64,000 nt of DNA from Liquidambar formosana (GCA_039720395.1 CM077832.1:13334966-13398965), one strand, 5' to 3'. Shown: positions 35,368-47,108, counted from the stretch's first letter. Notes: generated by a model from the letters alone, not told the origin. A program made the numbers and translations.

Positions 35368-37070
35368 TCTATATAATATATCTATAACGGAGGAAATGCC
35401 TCATTTTGATGCCACGTGTCAGTTTGTGAACAATTAGGAAAAAAGGTAAAATTGCCTTCTAGTGGCTACTTTTCAATCCAATACCAAAAAAAGGATAATA
35501 TCTATCAACTTGCTACAAATTAACTGTATACTTACGTCAAAAAAACTATCAGTTTTCATTTTTTCGTATTAAGTTGGGAAATAATCACTAAAAAGTAATT
35601 TTCCCAAATAGATATGACTTTTGGAGAAATTACTTTTTAGTGATCAATTTCCAACTTAATGCCAAAGAAAGAATATCTCTGCCAACTTGCTACAAATTGA
35701 CTATATGCATACTTCAAAAGGACTACTAATGTTTCATGTTTGGTATTAAGTTGAGAAGTGATCACCAAAAGGTAAATTGTCTAACCTTTCTTTTTTTTGG
35801 TTTTCTCTGCTCTTTTTCATGCGGTATAAGTAGGTTGGTGCTTGGTATACACTGCATATCTTTTTGTTTTTATGTGGGAAATTCAGAAAACCTATATTGT
35901 ATAATGTTCAACCCAAACTTAGTAGACTATATCATATTTCTTTGTTTTCTTTATGTCTATTAATCTCATTTCCCAAAAATTAAACGTATAAAATTATAAA
36001 TATTTATAATCAAATAAGAAGACAAATAAAGGCAATAATGATTAAAAAAGAAAACGCGACACACTAAAATATGTATTAACACATCAAACTACTTAGAAAA
36101 CTATAAAAATGCTTAAAAAATTGTGTAAATACACTTTTACCAAACGAAGGGTATCTCAAACCATTAGGCCCAAACTAATCCCCATGATGCACAAATCATC
36201 TTCAAGTCCATGCATTCGATAGTAAATGAGCGAAGACACGAAAAAAAAAAAAAAAAAAAAAAAAACACAATCCGCGAGAACCTTCAAATTCTCCCGATTT
36301 GGAGGATTAAAAAAGAAAACGCAATCCGCCAAAATCTTCAGATTCTCCCGATTTGCTTCCGACACGAATAAAAAAGAAAAAAAAAATCTATTTTAATCAA
36401 AATTCTTCCATATGGTTAATTACATAAAGTTGAAAAGATTTATACTTTCTCTTATTTTCTTCTCCTTCTAACTTTTTCTCCTATTCTCTTTCTCAGTCTA
36501 GACTTTTCTCTCATCTTTTTATGCTCTAATCTCAAACATATTTTTGATATTTTTCCCCATGGTTTTTCACTCTTTGTGAAACCTACTCGAAACCTCATAA
36601 TAAGCCAGGATTCATTATTGTCATGCATTTTACAATCTCCCCCGTTGGATTTCGAGACACCTTCAACGGTTATACTTGCTTTGATATATACCAATATGTT
36701 AAAACCATGATTATGGGATGGGCTAGGCTCTAAAGAATTTTAATATTTTTCCACCAAATATCATAATGTATCAGTTCCTTTAATTTTTTATAAGTTTCCA
36801 CCATTAAATTAATTGTTTTTTAAAATAATTTATCTTTTTCAAGAGTATAATTAATATTTGTGTGATACATTATGTTAACATCATACCAAAGATTAATTTG
36901 ATTATACTATTTTATTTATTTTTATCTATATCTTTTTAATTTAATTGATATATTATATTAACAAATATATTTCACTATTTTACAGAATAAATGTTATGTT
37001 AAAATTTTAATTTGCTCATAATATTATTTTTTATAAATTAATCCGTGTATCGCACGGGTTCTAAAGCTAG
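35368..37070 (+). mobile_element. Helitron, non-autonomous, 1703 bp
   Basis: Begins TCTATATAATATATCTATAA and ends with a hairpin CCGTG-TATCG-CACGG followed by GTTCTAAAGCTAG, the standard Helitron 5'-TC and 3'-CTAG with a subterminal hairpin. It sits between A (35367) and T (37071), with no target duplication. The uninterrupted target is preserved in the tandem copy at 38480/38481 (GATCCAA|TGAGATTGC), confirming both ends to the base. Inside there are inverted repeats of a TTAGTGATCA...CCAACTTAATG phrase (35520-35780), a poly-A run at 36240-36263, and no helicase or replication-initiator gene. Confidence 0.92.
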
Positions 37071-37362
37071 TGATGTTGCAAAATGTAAACCTCACCAAAA
37101 AGATATATGAATTTTAAACAGAGAAATAGAGAAGGAGAAAAGGATTTCACTTGAAAAGTCACCAGCACGGTCAATAATGGCGGCACAAGCAGTGTCAACT
37201 GTCAACCATTGAACCGTAAACCCCATCTGTCATTGAGCCTAAGAAAGTCTTTAAAGTATGCAAAAATTTTCAAAAAAGTAGAGTAAATTTTTTCAAATTT
37301 CAACCCTTTAATTTGCTTGCGTCTTAACCCATCATAAAAATATAGTAGTGGAATTATAGATA

Positions 37363-37908
37363 GGGTAAATTGCATTTAAGGGTCTAAAGTTTGGGTCGAG
37401 TTTGACTTTAGGGTTCAAAGTTTAAATCACGTCAATTCAGTACTTGAATTATTAGTTGAGTTGCAATTTGGAGTCTGCCCTCAAAATTTTATATATTATC
37501 CCTACTTTACCATTTTTATGAGTTTGAAAACCCTATTTTACCCCTATCAATATTTAATAAACCTTTTATATTTTAACCAAATCTAAATCACTCAACTGTC
37601 AGATTTGTGTTTTAGAAATGAAAAATATAAATGTTTATTAGATGTTAATAGAGGTAATATAGAAAGAGAGAGAAGATAAGACTGATTTAGATCTGGTTAA
37701 AATATAAAAATTTATTAGTTGTTTATAGGGGTAAAATAGGGTTTTCAAACTCATAAAAAAGGCAAAGTAGGGAAAATACAGAAAATTTTGACAATAGGCC
37801 CAGACTGCAACTCAATTAATAATTTGGGTATTGGATTGATGCAATTTAAACTTTGGACCTTAAAGTGAAATTTGATCTAAACTTTAGACCCTTAAGTGCA
37901 ATTTACCT
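37363..37908. mobile_element. Mutator-like element with very long terminal repeats (duplication copy 1)
   Basis: Left GGGTAAATTGCATTTAAGGG is mirrored by right CCCTTAAGTGCAATTTACCT. The inverted repeats extend for at least 150 bp per arm, leaving a short centre. The flanking 9-mers TTATAGATA and TTATAGATG differ at one base. The terminal base on the right has changed from C to T. Confidence 0.8.
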
Positions 37909-38013
37909 TTATAGATGAAATATGTTAACGACGATGTAGTTTACTGACATTTGTCTTACTTGTTAGATGGGAGTGATTTTGAGTTCTAACTTATGAAAAA
38001 ATATTGATACCCA

Positions 38014-39438
38014 TTTTTCAATTAATGGATCAATTGAATATGTGATTCAAACCATATCATGGTATATATCCTTAGCCAATCCAATTAGTACTTGTTTGAG
38101 TGTCCAATTCAAAATTAAATGATTCGAGATATTTACATTGAATTGATAAATTCAAGAAAATGGTAATTAACATCACAAATAAGAGTGGAAATTCAAAATA
38201 GCGGCATATCATAAATTTCTAAAAATTCATCATATACTATTAACTATAGTGATGATTTTTTTATTTTTTTGTTTTTTAAATATTCTAATTTTATGCGATA
38301 AATTTGTGCCTTCAATACTATGCAAAATACCTTTAATTGTTTAATTTCGAATTAGACAGTCAAACAAACCTTTAGAAAAAAAATCCCATCCAGATTGATT
38401 TAATAATTTGATTGGTCAATTATCCATAAATCTATATTGTATTTAAGATGTCCGACCCTTCATAATTAGATCTGATCCAATGAGATTGCAAAATGTAAAC
38501 CTGACTAAAAAGATATATGAATTTTAAAGTGAGAAAGAACATATTGTGAATCTTCCTAACTATAAGAGATAGAGGAGAAAAGGATTTCACTTGAAAAGTC
38601 ACGAGCGCAGTCAATAATGGTGGCACAAGTAGTGTCAACTGTCAACCATTGAACCGTAAACCTCATCTGTCATCGAGCCCAAGAAAGTCTTAAAGTACGT
38701 AAAAATTTTCAAAAAAGTAGAGTAAAATTTTTCAAATTTCAACCCTTATATTAGCTTGAGTCTTAACACCATCATAAAAATATAGTAGTCATTATGGATG
38801 CTGTAAATTGCACTTAAGGGTTAAGTTTCATTTTAGGATTCAAAATTTAAATTGTATCAATTCAGTATCATAATTATTAGTTGAATTGCAATTTGGGTTT
38901 GCCCTTAAAATTTTATATATTATCCCTACTTTGTCTTTTTATGGGTTCGAAAACCCTATTTTACCTCTATTAATATTTAATAAACATTTTATATTTTAAT
39001 CAAATTTGAATCACTCCACCGTGAGATTTGTGTTTTAAAAATAAAAAATATAAATGTTTATTAAATGTTGATAGAAGTAATATAGAAAGAGAAAGAAGAT
39101 AAGACTAATTCAGATCTGATTAAAATATAAAAATTTATTAGTTGTTTATAAGGGTAAAATAGGGTTTTCAAACTAATAAAAAAGGCAAAGTAGGAAAAAT
39201 ACATAAAATTTTGACAACAGGCTCCAAATTACAACTCAATTAATAATTTGCGTACTTAATTGATACAATTTAAACTTTGGACCCTAAAGTGAAATTTGAT
39301 TTAAGCTTTAGATCCTTAAGTGCAATTTACCCTTATAGGTGAGATATGTCAATAACAATGTAGTTTAGTGACATTTGTCTCACTTATTAGATGAGAGTGA
39401 TTTTGAGTTCTAACTTATGAAAAAATATTAATACCCAT
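38014..39438 (+). repeat. 1.4-kb tandem duplication, copy 2 (Helitron-free)
   Basis: Head-to-tail copy of 34902-38013 without the Helitron. It has about 30 extra bases near 38535-38565 (AACATATTGTGAATC region) absent from copy 1. The presence of the same MITE and Mutator-like element in both copies shows these were there before the duplication. Confidence 0.85.
38801..39332. mobile_element. Mutator-like element (duplication copy 2)
   Basis: Counterpart of 37363-37908 at the matching position. Its left tip has decayed (CTGTAAATTGCACTTAAGGG) and its right tip is intact (...GTGCAATTTACCC). Flanks TTATGGATG and TTATAGGTG are the diverged target duplication. Confidence 0.75.
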
Positions 39439-40181
39439 TCGTTGATATTAAGGGAGTTAAAAGTAAGGGTAAGTTCTATTGCCACGAAAAAAAAAAACAA
39501 AAAAGAATGATATATAAATAAGATATATAATTTAAAATGTTATTTAATCTTTCAGATTAAGTCCTTATCAACCGAATTAGGAATGTCTATATTTGGTTTG
39601 TTAGTTAATAGATTGTCATATTCGGATTATCAACTACTTTACAAATTAGAATTTCCTACCATGCCTGAAATGGCGAATCAGATTTTTTAAACTCGGATCA
39701 AATTACAGTCCAATCTATTAATAATTCAAAAGAGGGCATGAGGCCGGTGGGGGGATAGAGATGGGGAGAAACTAGAAAATTTTCCTTCCTATTTTCGAAA
39801 AAATTGTCATTTAAACATCTTTGGTAATAATTTTGTAATTTTATTATTCTTTTGTAATATTATTGTAAAATTTCCTATTTTTATTCCTCTTTTGTATTTT
39901 TTATTTGTTTTTTTTTTCTTTTTCACAGTCAATAGAAACTCTCTTAATATTAACAAATGGGCATCAATGCTTTTCCGTAAGTTTGAACCCAAAATCATTT
40001 ACTTAACAAGTAAGGCAAATGTCACTAGGCTATAATGTCATTGGCCCTATTTTCATTCAATCAACTAAAAATTTTGGATGAATTAATTTGACACTTTGTT
40101 ATAGGATGAAATTCAACAGAAATAATGAAAATGCATTCTACAAGGAATCCCATTAGCTGGTGTAGCATTCATTATCTTTCA
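39439..40181. other. Spacer, no supported gene
   Basis: AT-rich. It includes a T-rich run near 39905-39925. No exon-like sequence or clear element ends seen. Confidence 0.4.
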
Positions 40182-40702
40182 AATTCACAACAAAAGCATT
40201 GATTCTTTCCATTCTATTAATTTAGTTTCTTTACTATATGATCTTAAAATTGTAATTAATTCAATTTTAATCAAATAATTTGAATTTTAGCATAACTACT
40301 TAATACTCCATCTTAGTTTCAACCAAATAGTTAAAATCATGTAACTGAGTTGATCTTTCAAGGATAAGACACACTAAGCTTATTTTTAGAAAATGCTACT
40401 TGTTCGAAAAATAATTTCCCAAATTCAACATAAGCACTTATTCTTTTAAATTCACAACAAAAGCACTTATTCTTTCTATTAGATTAGTTGCTTTACTAAA
40501 TGATCTAAAAACTTTTAATTAATTCAATTTAAGTCAAAATAATTTGAATTTTAGCATAACTTAATACTGCATCTTAGTTTCAACCATGCAAATAGTTAAA
40601 ATCATTTAACTGAGTTGATCTTTCAAGGATAAGACACACTAAAGCTTATTTTTGGAAAATGCTACTTGTTCTAAAAATAATTTCTCAAATTCAACATTCC
40701 GA
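40182..40702 (+). repeat. Tandem duplication, unit about 270 bp, two copies
   Basis: TTCACAACAAAAGCA recurs about 270 bp apart (40183 and 40453), and both units continue through TTTGAATTTTAGCATAAC, CATCTTAGTTTCAACCA and TTTCAAGGATAAGACACACT. The units differ by scattered substitutions and small indels. Non-coding, about 0.5 to 1 kb upstream of the MAKR-like gene. Confidence 0.85.
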
Positions 40703-40899
40703 ATAATATGGCAACATAACGTGCAACCAATAAATTTGAATTTTGAATTCTAATAATTAGATTAAATACAGAAACAATTAAAAGTTTGAGTACCTAATTG
40801 ACACAATTGAAACTTGAGCGTATTAAAGTGAAACCCAACTCAAAGTTCAGGATAATTTTTAGCAATTTACCCTAAAAAAAAAAAAAAAAAAAATCTACC

Positions 40900-41172
40900 T
40901 CCTGCCACCATCTCTCTATATATATGCACACACAAATTGGACATGTCTTTTAATAGTCAAATTAATGAGTTTGAGCGCTCCACGTCTCTCAATCTCCTTC
41001 AGATCAGTCATTGGTCAGTTCAAAACATCTTCTCTCTATGCATGAGATTTAAATTCTAGTCTTTACACGTTAGGTTTGGAATTTCGCTGCTCTCCTTTAT
41101 GACCACAACATGTTCTGTTTGTGTTTGGAGTGACCCCTAGTTTTCCCTTGGAAAATTGAAAAATTTCAAGCA
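40900..41172 (+). promoter_or_regulatory. Putative promoter/leader of the MAKR-like gene
   Basis: A TATA-like CTATATATATG stretch lies at about 40916-40926, followed by CT-rich sequence with CTCTCAATCTCCTTCAGATC (40985-41005), a plausible leader. The distance to the ATG is about 250 bp. Based on sequence pattern only. Confidence 0.4.
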
Positions 41173-41923
41173 ATGGCAATCGAGCTCTGTTCCGATAATT
41201 CCAGCCTGGGAGTGTCCTCCCAGAATCTCTTTCTCTCACGATCTATGCCAAAACGACGATTCTGTACAAGTAGAACGACACCACCCTTCGCCGATCTTGT
41301 CGTCGACAGTCGATTTCGACTTTCACGTCCGCGAGAGTTTTTACCACGATTCTTCGTCCGCCGACGAGCTTTTCTCCGATGGGAAGATCCGTCCCGTTCA
41401 GATCAAGAAAAAGACCGCAACCCAGAAACGAATGGATCAATCTACACCTCTACCGCCGCCGTCTCTTCATGAAAATGGCACCACTAGGAGAGAAAATTCA
41501 AAGACAGAGAGCTCTAAAGATGATAAAATGGTGGGCTGCGAGGCAGAGGATCAGAAGCAGAGTTCGAAGTCGTTTTGGCGGTTCAAGCGGAGCAGCAGTT
41601 TGAATTGTGGGAGTGGTTATGGGCCGAGTTTGTGTCCGTTGCCGCTTTTATCGAGAAGCAATTCGACTGGCTCGGCATCGAGTGTGAAGCGGTCGTCGTT
41701 GGCGAAAGATGGTCATAATCAGAAGCAGCATCCACAGAAGAATTCGGTGAAGCCGTCGCAATCTTGGTTTTCGGGGAGTTGTCAAAAGCCTCCGTTGAAG
41801 AAGGGTTACGGAGCTTATGGAAATGGTGTTCATATCAATCCTGTTTTGCATGTTCCCTCGGCAAGTCTCTTCGGTTTCGGTTCCATCTTCTCCAATGGCA
41901 GGGATAAGAACAAGAAGAAGTGA
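41173..41923 (+). CDS. MAKR/BKI1-like (membrane-associated kinase regulator-like) protein; one apparent frameshift
   Basis: A single-exon gene. It has the family pattern FDFHVRESF...SSADELFSDGKIRPVQI, followed by serine- and lysine-rich sequence with FWRFKRSSSLNCGSG and PLPLLSRSNSTGS, and a conserved tail NPVLHVPSASLFGFGSIF ending in a KNKKK cluster. This fits unstructured basic membrane-associated regulators; the closest Arabidopsis gene by memory is At1g67050. The start at 41173 (MAIELCSDNSSLGVS) is in a different frame from the rest: one extra T at 41218 separates GVS from PRISFSHDLC. Without that base the gene is exactly 250 codons. The downstream frame lacks its own ATG near the start, which supports this reading. 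The kinase partner is unknown. Confidence 0.82.
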
Positions 41924-43267
41924 TTTGCTTTTGGTTTTAATTGGAACATATTTCCATTCTACTTGCAGATTTTGTGGGCTCTTTTTTTTTTTTTTTTTTT
42001 TAATCACATTTGCTTGGTTGCTGAGAAATTAACAATGGAAAAGAAATTACAAAAATATTTTGAGTCTCGATCATGTTTTCTTGTGTCTTTGTTTCTTAAA
42101 ATGAAAGGAAAATGCCGTTCATCCCTGGATAATTCCTTCCTCCTCCATTTTTTTTTTCTTTTTTCTGACGACATGGCTGTTGATACGTTGCGCATTTAAA
42201 AACCATCAAAATATTTCATTTCGTGATGTGACTGTGGTCCTCAGAAAATAAAACTATGCTATGTTATGTAATGCATAGTTTCATCTTTTCCTTACATTTT
42301 CTTTCTTTCGTATTTTTTTTTCTCCTTCCTTTTGCTTTTTATGGTAAAATCAATAAACCAAATAGAGGGTGAGTATTAAGTAAACAACTTTGATTCTTGA
42401 ATCCTTTCAAGTATTTTCTCAACAACCAAATGGATGGAAGAAAATAATTACAGTTGAGAAAAGGATAGAGATATATTGGAAAGATGGGCAAATGGGGAGG
42501 GCCAGGGGTTGATGAAATAATTCATGCCACATGCGGTGGAGCACAAGGAGACAGGTACCCATTGCTTTCATAGTTGTCCCATTCTGTTTTTTCCTTTTCT
42601 GCTTTTTGGGCTTTGCTTACTGATGCTATGTAATGCATATACTCTGATTTTGGTTCCCATTTTTTTTTTTTTTTGGTAAGTGGTTCCCTTTTTTCGCTTA
42701 CTTTAAAGAGAGAGTAAAGACTAAGACAAAGTAGTTGGCTGTATGTGAGGTGTGATTTGAATTATTCTCTGATTTTTGGTTCAGAGGGAATGTGAGTTGT
42801 GAGTTGTCTTGTATCTGGTTGTTGTTCTTCTGGTTTGCAAGATTAAGACACGGTTTTGAGCTAAATTAATGATTAGATGGCTCTTCTAATTAAATTAGTG
42901 CCGAAAATGATGGAGTACTTGAATAAACCCAACTACCCATTTTAATAATATGTGCACTAGTAATATTCTCACAATCAAGGTTTAATATTTTAATTTGTGC
43001 TTTGGTGTTTTGTCCTAATTAAAGTCAAAGTCAAATACCAAAATTTTGGTTAAAATATAAAATTCATGGAGAGTGTTGATGATTGTGGCACTGCCAAAAT
43101 CTAAGCTTTGATCTTTAACTTTTTAAAATTTTAGGTTATGACTTATGAGTCAGGATCGGAACATCTGTTTTTGTTCTAATTAATTTTGCCGTGTTTAAGA
43201 TTTGGTGCCTATCTTATTTTGTATAGTATTTTTCATATTGAGACCTTAATAAAGAAGATAAACATTA
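41924..43267. other. 3' flank of the MAKR-like gene and spacer
   Basis: Contains the 3' untranslated region with long T tracts (41983-42001) and AT-rich spacer. No gene seen. A small self-complementary word CTATGCTATG...CATAG lies near 42254-42280. Confidence 0.4.
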
Positions 43268-43692
43268 GGGCTTGCTTGGTTGTCTCATGGAAATTGAAGG
43301 ACTCCATTCATATTTCATAGGGCGAATTATATATTGGTCTGGCTAGGGGCAAAAAATTGTAGTTAGTAGTTAATCTTACCTAAATTAGCAATAATTTACT
43401 ATGAAATTAATAGTCATTTGTATTGATGCGTAATTATTTATCCACAGTCAGATCTGTAAATGCCCCTATTTCATATGACATTAATATACAAAATCATCAT
43501 TTTGAACAGGTTGTTATAAAAATTTGGAAGCCATCATCATAATTGATGGTAACAATTCATGAAATGCCACTATTCAACAATTTATTGTCATCACCTCAAA
43601 TTGTCCCATTTAGAATGTTTGATGTGTTAAAAAAATTATACAGAGAACATAATGAGGGAACTCAATTTCAATCGGACATCCAAACAGGTCCC
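43268..43692. mobile_element. hAT-like MITE
   Basis: Left GGGCTTGCTTGGTTGTCTCA and right GGACATCCAAACAGGTCCC are inverted relatives of the TGTTTGGTT family at 32746-33053. The middle is non-coding and diverged. The assignment rests on the ends only. Confidence 0.5.
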
Positions 43693-43999
43693 AACTGATT
43701 AAAGTAATCGTTTTTCTCTGCCCAAAAAAAGGGGCAAGGGGAAATAGTAAGCTATCTACGAGTGCGTGGATTTTGGTAGTCTTATCCGGACCAAATTGAA
43801 ACCAAATTATTATTCGAAAAAAAAAGAAAAAGAAAAAAAAAAAAAAGGACACTCTCACGGCATGCCCATCCTTTCGGCTGACATAGTGACATATTTACCC
43901 AATTTATGTGGCTCCAAATTTGGGCTTGATATGTGAGATTTGTTTGTGAGCTGGCTTTTACCTCGAAGTGGGCTTTGTTCCCCTTGTAAGCTTAAGCTT

Positions 44000-44877
44000 G
44001 GGAACGGCTATTGCAACCCCACAATCCCCTAACTTACGCCCACCTGATATCCCCATCCCCAAAATTTTCATACCCACCCCTCTCAAAGACGCTACTACCC
44101 CTCATTCTCACCCACCCCTCTTACTCACCCCACACCCCACGGCAGTGATGATCAGCGAGAAGAAGAAGAAGAGACGGCGACTGGCGAGGAAGGATGACGA
44201 CGACCGGCGAAGAGGGGCAACGGTGACGGCACCCCCTCAATTTTTTCCGGCGACTCTTCTCCTGTTCTTTCTTTCTTTCTTTCTTTTTTTTTTTTTATTC
44301 CTCCTCTGCTGGTCAGATCTATCAGATCTGTGTTCCTCCATTTTTTCCGGTGACCTTCTCTCTTCTTCTCCTCTTCTTTCTTTCTCTCTTTCTCTCTTTC
44401 TTTTGTTTTTTTTTTTTTTCCTCTGTGGTCAGATCTGTGTATTCCTCCATTTTTTCCTGGCGACGGGGAAGGAGGGCTGTCGACGAGAGGGGGGGTGCGG
44501 GAGAGGGGTTCTGGGAAAAAGAAAAAAAAAAAAAAAAAAAAAAGAAGAAGAAGAAGAAGAAGAAGAAGAAGAAGAGAAGAAGAGGGAAGAGGAGGAAGGT
44601 GCGAGAGAGGGGTGGGTGCTCGCCGTTGATGAGAGAGGGGTACGGGAAAGGGTTCTGGCAAGGAAAGAGAAAGGAAAAAAAAGGGAAGAAGAGAAGAAGA
44701 GGGAAGAAGAGGAAGGAAGAAGTGGGGTGCCGGAGAGATTTGCCGGTGAGTAGGGGATGCGGGAGAGGGGATGGGTGATGTACTTAAGCCCTTTTTGGTA
44801 ATTTTACATAATAATTTTTTTAATAAAAAAATATGAGGGGTCAACTTAGGGATTGGGGGGTTGCAATAGCCGTTCCC
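44000..44877. mobile_element. Mutator-like element with perfect 9-bp TSD and strand-asymmetric interior
   Basis: GGGAACGGCTATTGCAACCC at the left is mirrored by GGGTTGCAATAGCCGTTCCC at the right, and identical CTTAAGCTT 9-mers flank it (43991-43999 and 44878-44886). The interior switches from almost pure pyrimidine (44260-44460) to almost pure purine (44470-44740, including an (AAG)n tract at 44542-44574). A block with GGTCAGATCT...CCATTTTTTCCGG is repeated near 44311-44353 and 44430-44463. The long open frames here are low-complexity and I do not consider them genes. Confidence 0.9.
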
Positions 44878-44886
44878 CTTAAGCTT

Positions 44887-46009
44887 AAGCCTTGGCCCAA
44901 TTTTAGTAGCTCGGTCATATTTTTGGAATTAGATATTCTAGGGAAAGATTATTAATTAATCCAACCTCACGAAAGCCAGAGAATTCGATATCATTATATT
45001 TTTTTTGTCTTTGGATGGGGCATGGTAAGAGAACCGGTCCGGGGGCAGAAGTTGGAATGGCTGCTTTTGATTCTCAGGCATCCGAGAGGCTTTTGGGGCA
45101 AAACTCAAAACCTAGTAAGCTGTGTTTCCTAGCGCTTGTCATCCTTTTTTTGTTTGGTTTTTTTTTTCTTCTTTTTGTTTTTGTGTTTTATATCAATAGG
45201 TGTAAAGTTTTCAATCTAATAACCTAATCTATTAAGTGGTGGGTCTAAACATGTATATGAAAATATGTCAAACCTAATATTTAAGTGATATGAAACACTT
45301 TCTTTATGTGCAGATAACAAGAGAAGACCATACCTATTATGTGCACGAAAAAGTTGGATTCATTGGATTCACTTTGAATCTATTTATAAGGTGAACCCGA
45401 GGAGTGGGATGTCAAATTCATGATCTCCTCGTCTTCCATATAAAAAAGAAGGAAAAATCATGGTCTCCTAATCTCTCTCTCTCTCTTTTTTTTTTTTTAT
45501 TAAAGAAGGAAAAATCATGGTCTCCTTGTCTCTTTTTTATTTTATTTTTGGTGAAATAGATATAATCCTCAAATTAAAGTCTAACAAAAGAAATAAATGT
45601 CCATAGTCTGCCATGAGGAAAGAGGTCATCTTCATGGTGGTTAGTCCAGAAGCACCAATCTCACGGTTTCCTTCTATTGGACATGCTATAGAACAAACCG
45701 ATTTAGTCCAACAATTGTCCACCCTTCCACCATATTATCGCCTAGCGTGTTATAGAACAAACCGATTAATTGCTTGTGTATTGGTGTAAAAGAAGTTTAC
45801 GATTTTGAAATAAAATGAACCCCCAACTACCCCCCAAACACCCTCCTCCTCCCTAAAATAAATAAATAAATAACATGAAGAGTTAGGGCCTATTTTGGTT
45901 CTTCAATTCAAAATTAAATAATTCAATAAATTTTATATAGTATTAAAAGCACACTCTATCATCTTATAAGAGAATTGTACCAAAAAAAGAAGAAGAAACT
46001 CTTATAAGA
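44887..46009. other. Spacer with hAT-like scrap, no supported gene
   Basis: No gene supported. A partial TIR of the hAT-like MITE family starts near 45891 (TATTTTGGTTCTTCAATTCA). A repeated phrase GGAAAAATCATGGTCTCCT occurs near 45452 and 45507. Confidence 0.4.
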
Positions 46010-46335
46010 ACATCACTAAGAACATTTTCAATGGTGTGCTATTGTTATATTTAGCAATAGCATAACTTCTTGATGTTCCAATGGTTTGTTAAACGGTGTG
46101 TTTAAAAAAAGCAATAGTACACCCCTGTGCTAAATAAGTACAAATATGGTTAGAAAAAAAAAAAAAAAAAAAGAGAAGGAATTAGTGGTTGTGCAAAAAA
46201 ATTACATATTATGTCATTTACACCATTGAAGCACATCATATCCAATTATGGCATTTGTACCTATAGCATGTGCTAAAATATAAATAACACACAGAAAATA
46301 GCACAAATCACAGGAGATACTCCAAAGGCATTAGA
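46010..46335. mobile_element. Worn relative of the PIF/Harbinger-like element
   Basis: Words shared with 29885-30636, including TTAGCAATAGCATAA, GTGTGCTATT, TTCCAATGG and a GGAGATACTCC end. The tips are too degraded to define target duplications. Confidence 0.45.
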
Positions 46336-47077
46336 GCTATTTAGGTGAGTTAATTATTTTTTAACTCGTTGAGTGAAAAAAGTTCAAGTTGTTTTTTTGA
46401 TTTGCTGTAGTATAGTAAAAACTATTTTTTAACTATTTTGTATCTCTCCTCTTCCTTTGCAAGCAAAGCACAATACTCTAGTTTTTTTGAACAGCTTTTG
46501 TATGACTTTGACAATAGTTTGAGTTAAACTCTAAGCCAAATTTTACCCAAAGTTTAGCTCATGTTATTTGACTTTTAAAAATAGCTCACTGTGTGGTTTT
46601 TTAGTGTTTTTTTTTTTCTCAAGAGATAGAAATGACTTTTATTATTATTATTTAAAAAAAAAAAAAAAAAAAAAAAAAACACATCGCAGAAGGGACATCC
46701 TCCACTAGAGTCAGCACTAGCCAATTCGGGAGAATTTCTATCCATGCTTGGAAAGCTACTTCCAACTTTCCCAGCATTAAAGCCTATTTTTTTTAATTTT
46801 TTTTTTCCTTAGAGCTAAAAAAATTTCTCCTAACTTTGGAGATTATGAGAAGCCAAAGGAAAGTGATGGAGCGTCGGTGAGATAAGATTTTCATTTTTCA
46901 ATATCTAAATAATTATTTACTCACGTGCATCACCCACGCAGGGTCACCAAGTCAATCGAATGGGGCCATTGACAGAAGGACCGATTTCTCTCTTCCAACT
47001 AACACGGCGCCACTTCATGCGAAGCCTATGACTTGCACGCTTGGGAGTTGAAAATTAAGTCATCTCCAAGCGCCAAA

Positions 47078-47108
<31 letters not shown>

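Larger units (their letters stand above)
34902..38013 (+). repeat. 1.4-kb tandem duplication, copy 1 (interrupted by a Helitron)
   Basis: From TTTTTCAATTAATGG to TATTGATACCCA this copy matches 38014-39438, apart from the 1703-bp Helitron at 35368-37070 and small indels. It includes a hAT-like MITE (34976-35260) and a Mutator-like element (37363-37908). Without the Helitron it is about 1409 bp. Confidence 0.85.

Noticed and set aside
41156..41172. Starting the MAKR-like protein at the TTG at 41156
   Set aside because: The upstream frame has no ATG and begins after a stop. The conserved N-terminus starts at the ATG at 41173 in another frame, which makes the one-base surplus a better explanation.
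43968..44753. A 261-codon open frame on the plus strand and a 230-codon frame on the minus strand
   Set aside because: Both lie wholly or largely within the Mutator-like element at 44000-44877 and are low-complexity translations of CT and GA tracts (poly-Phe/Leu/Ser and poly-Lys/Glu). No domain or exon context.
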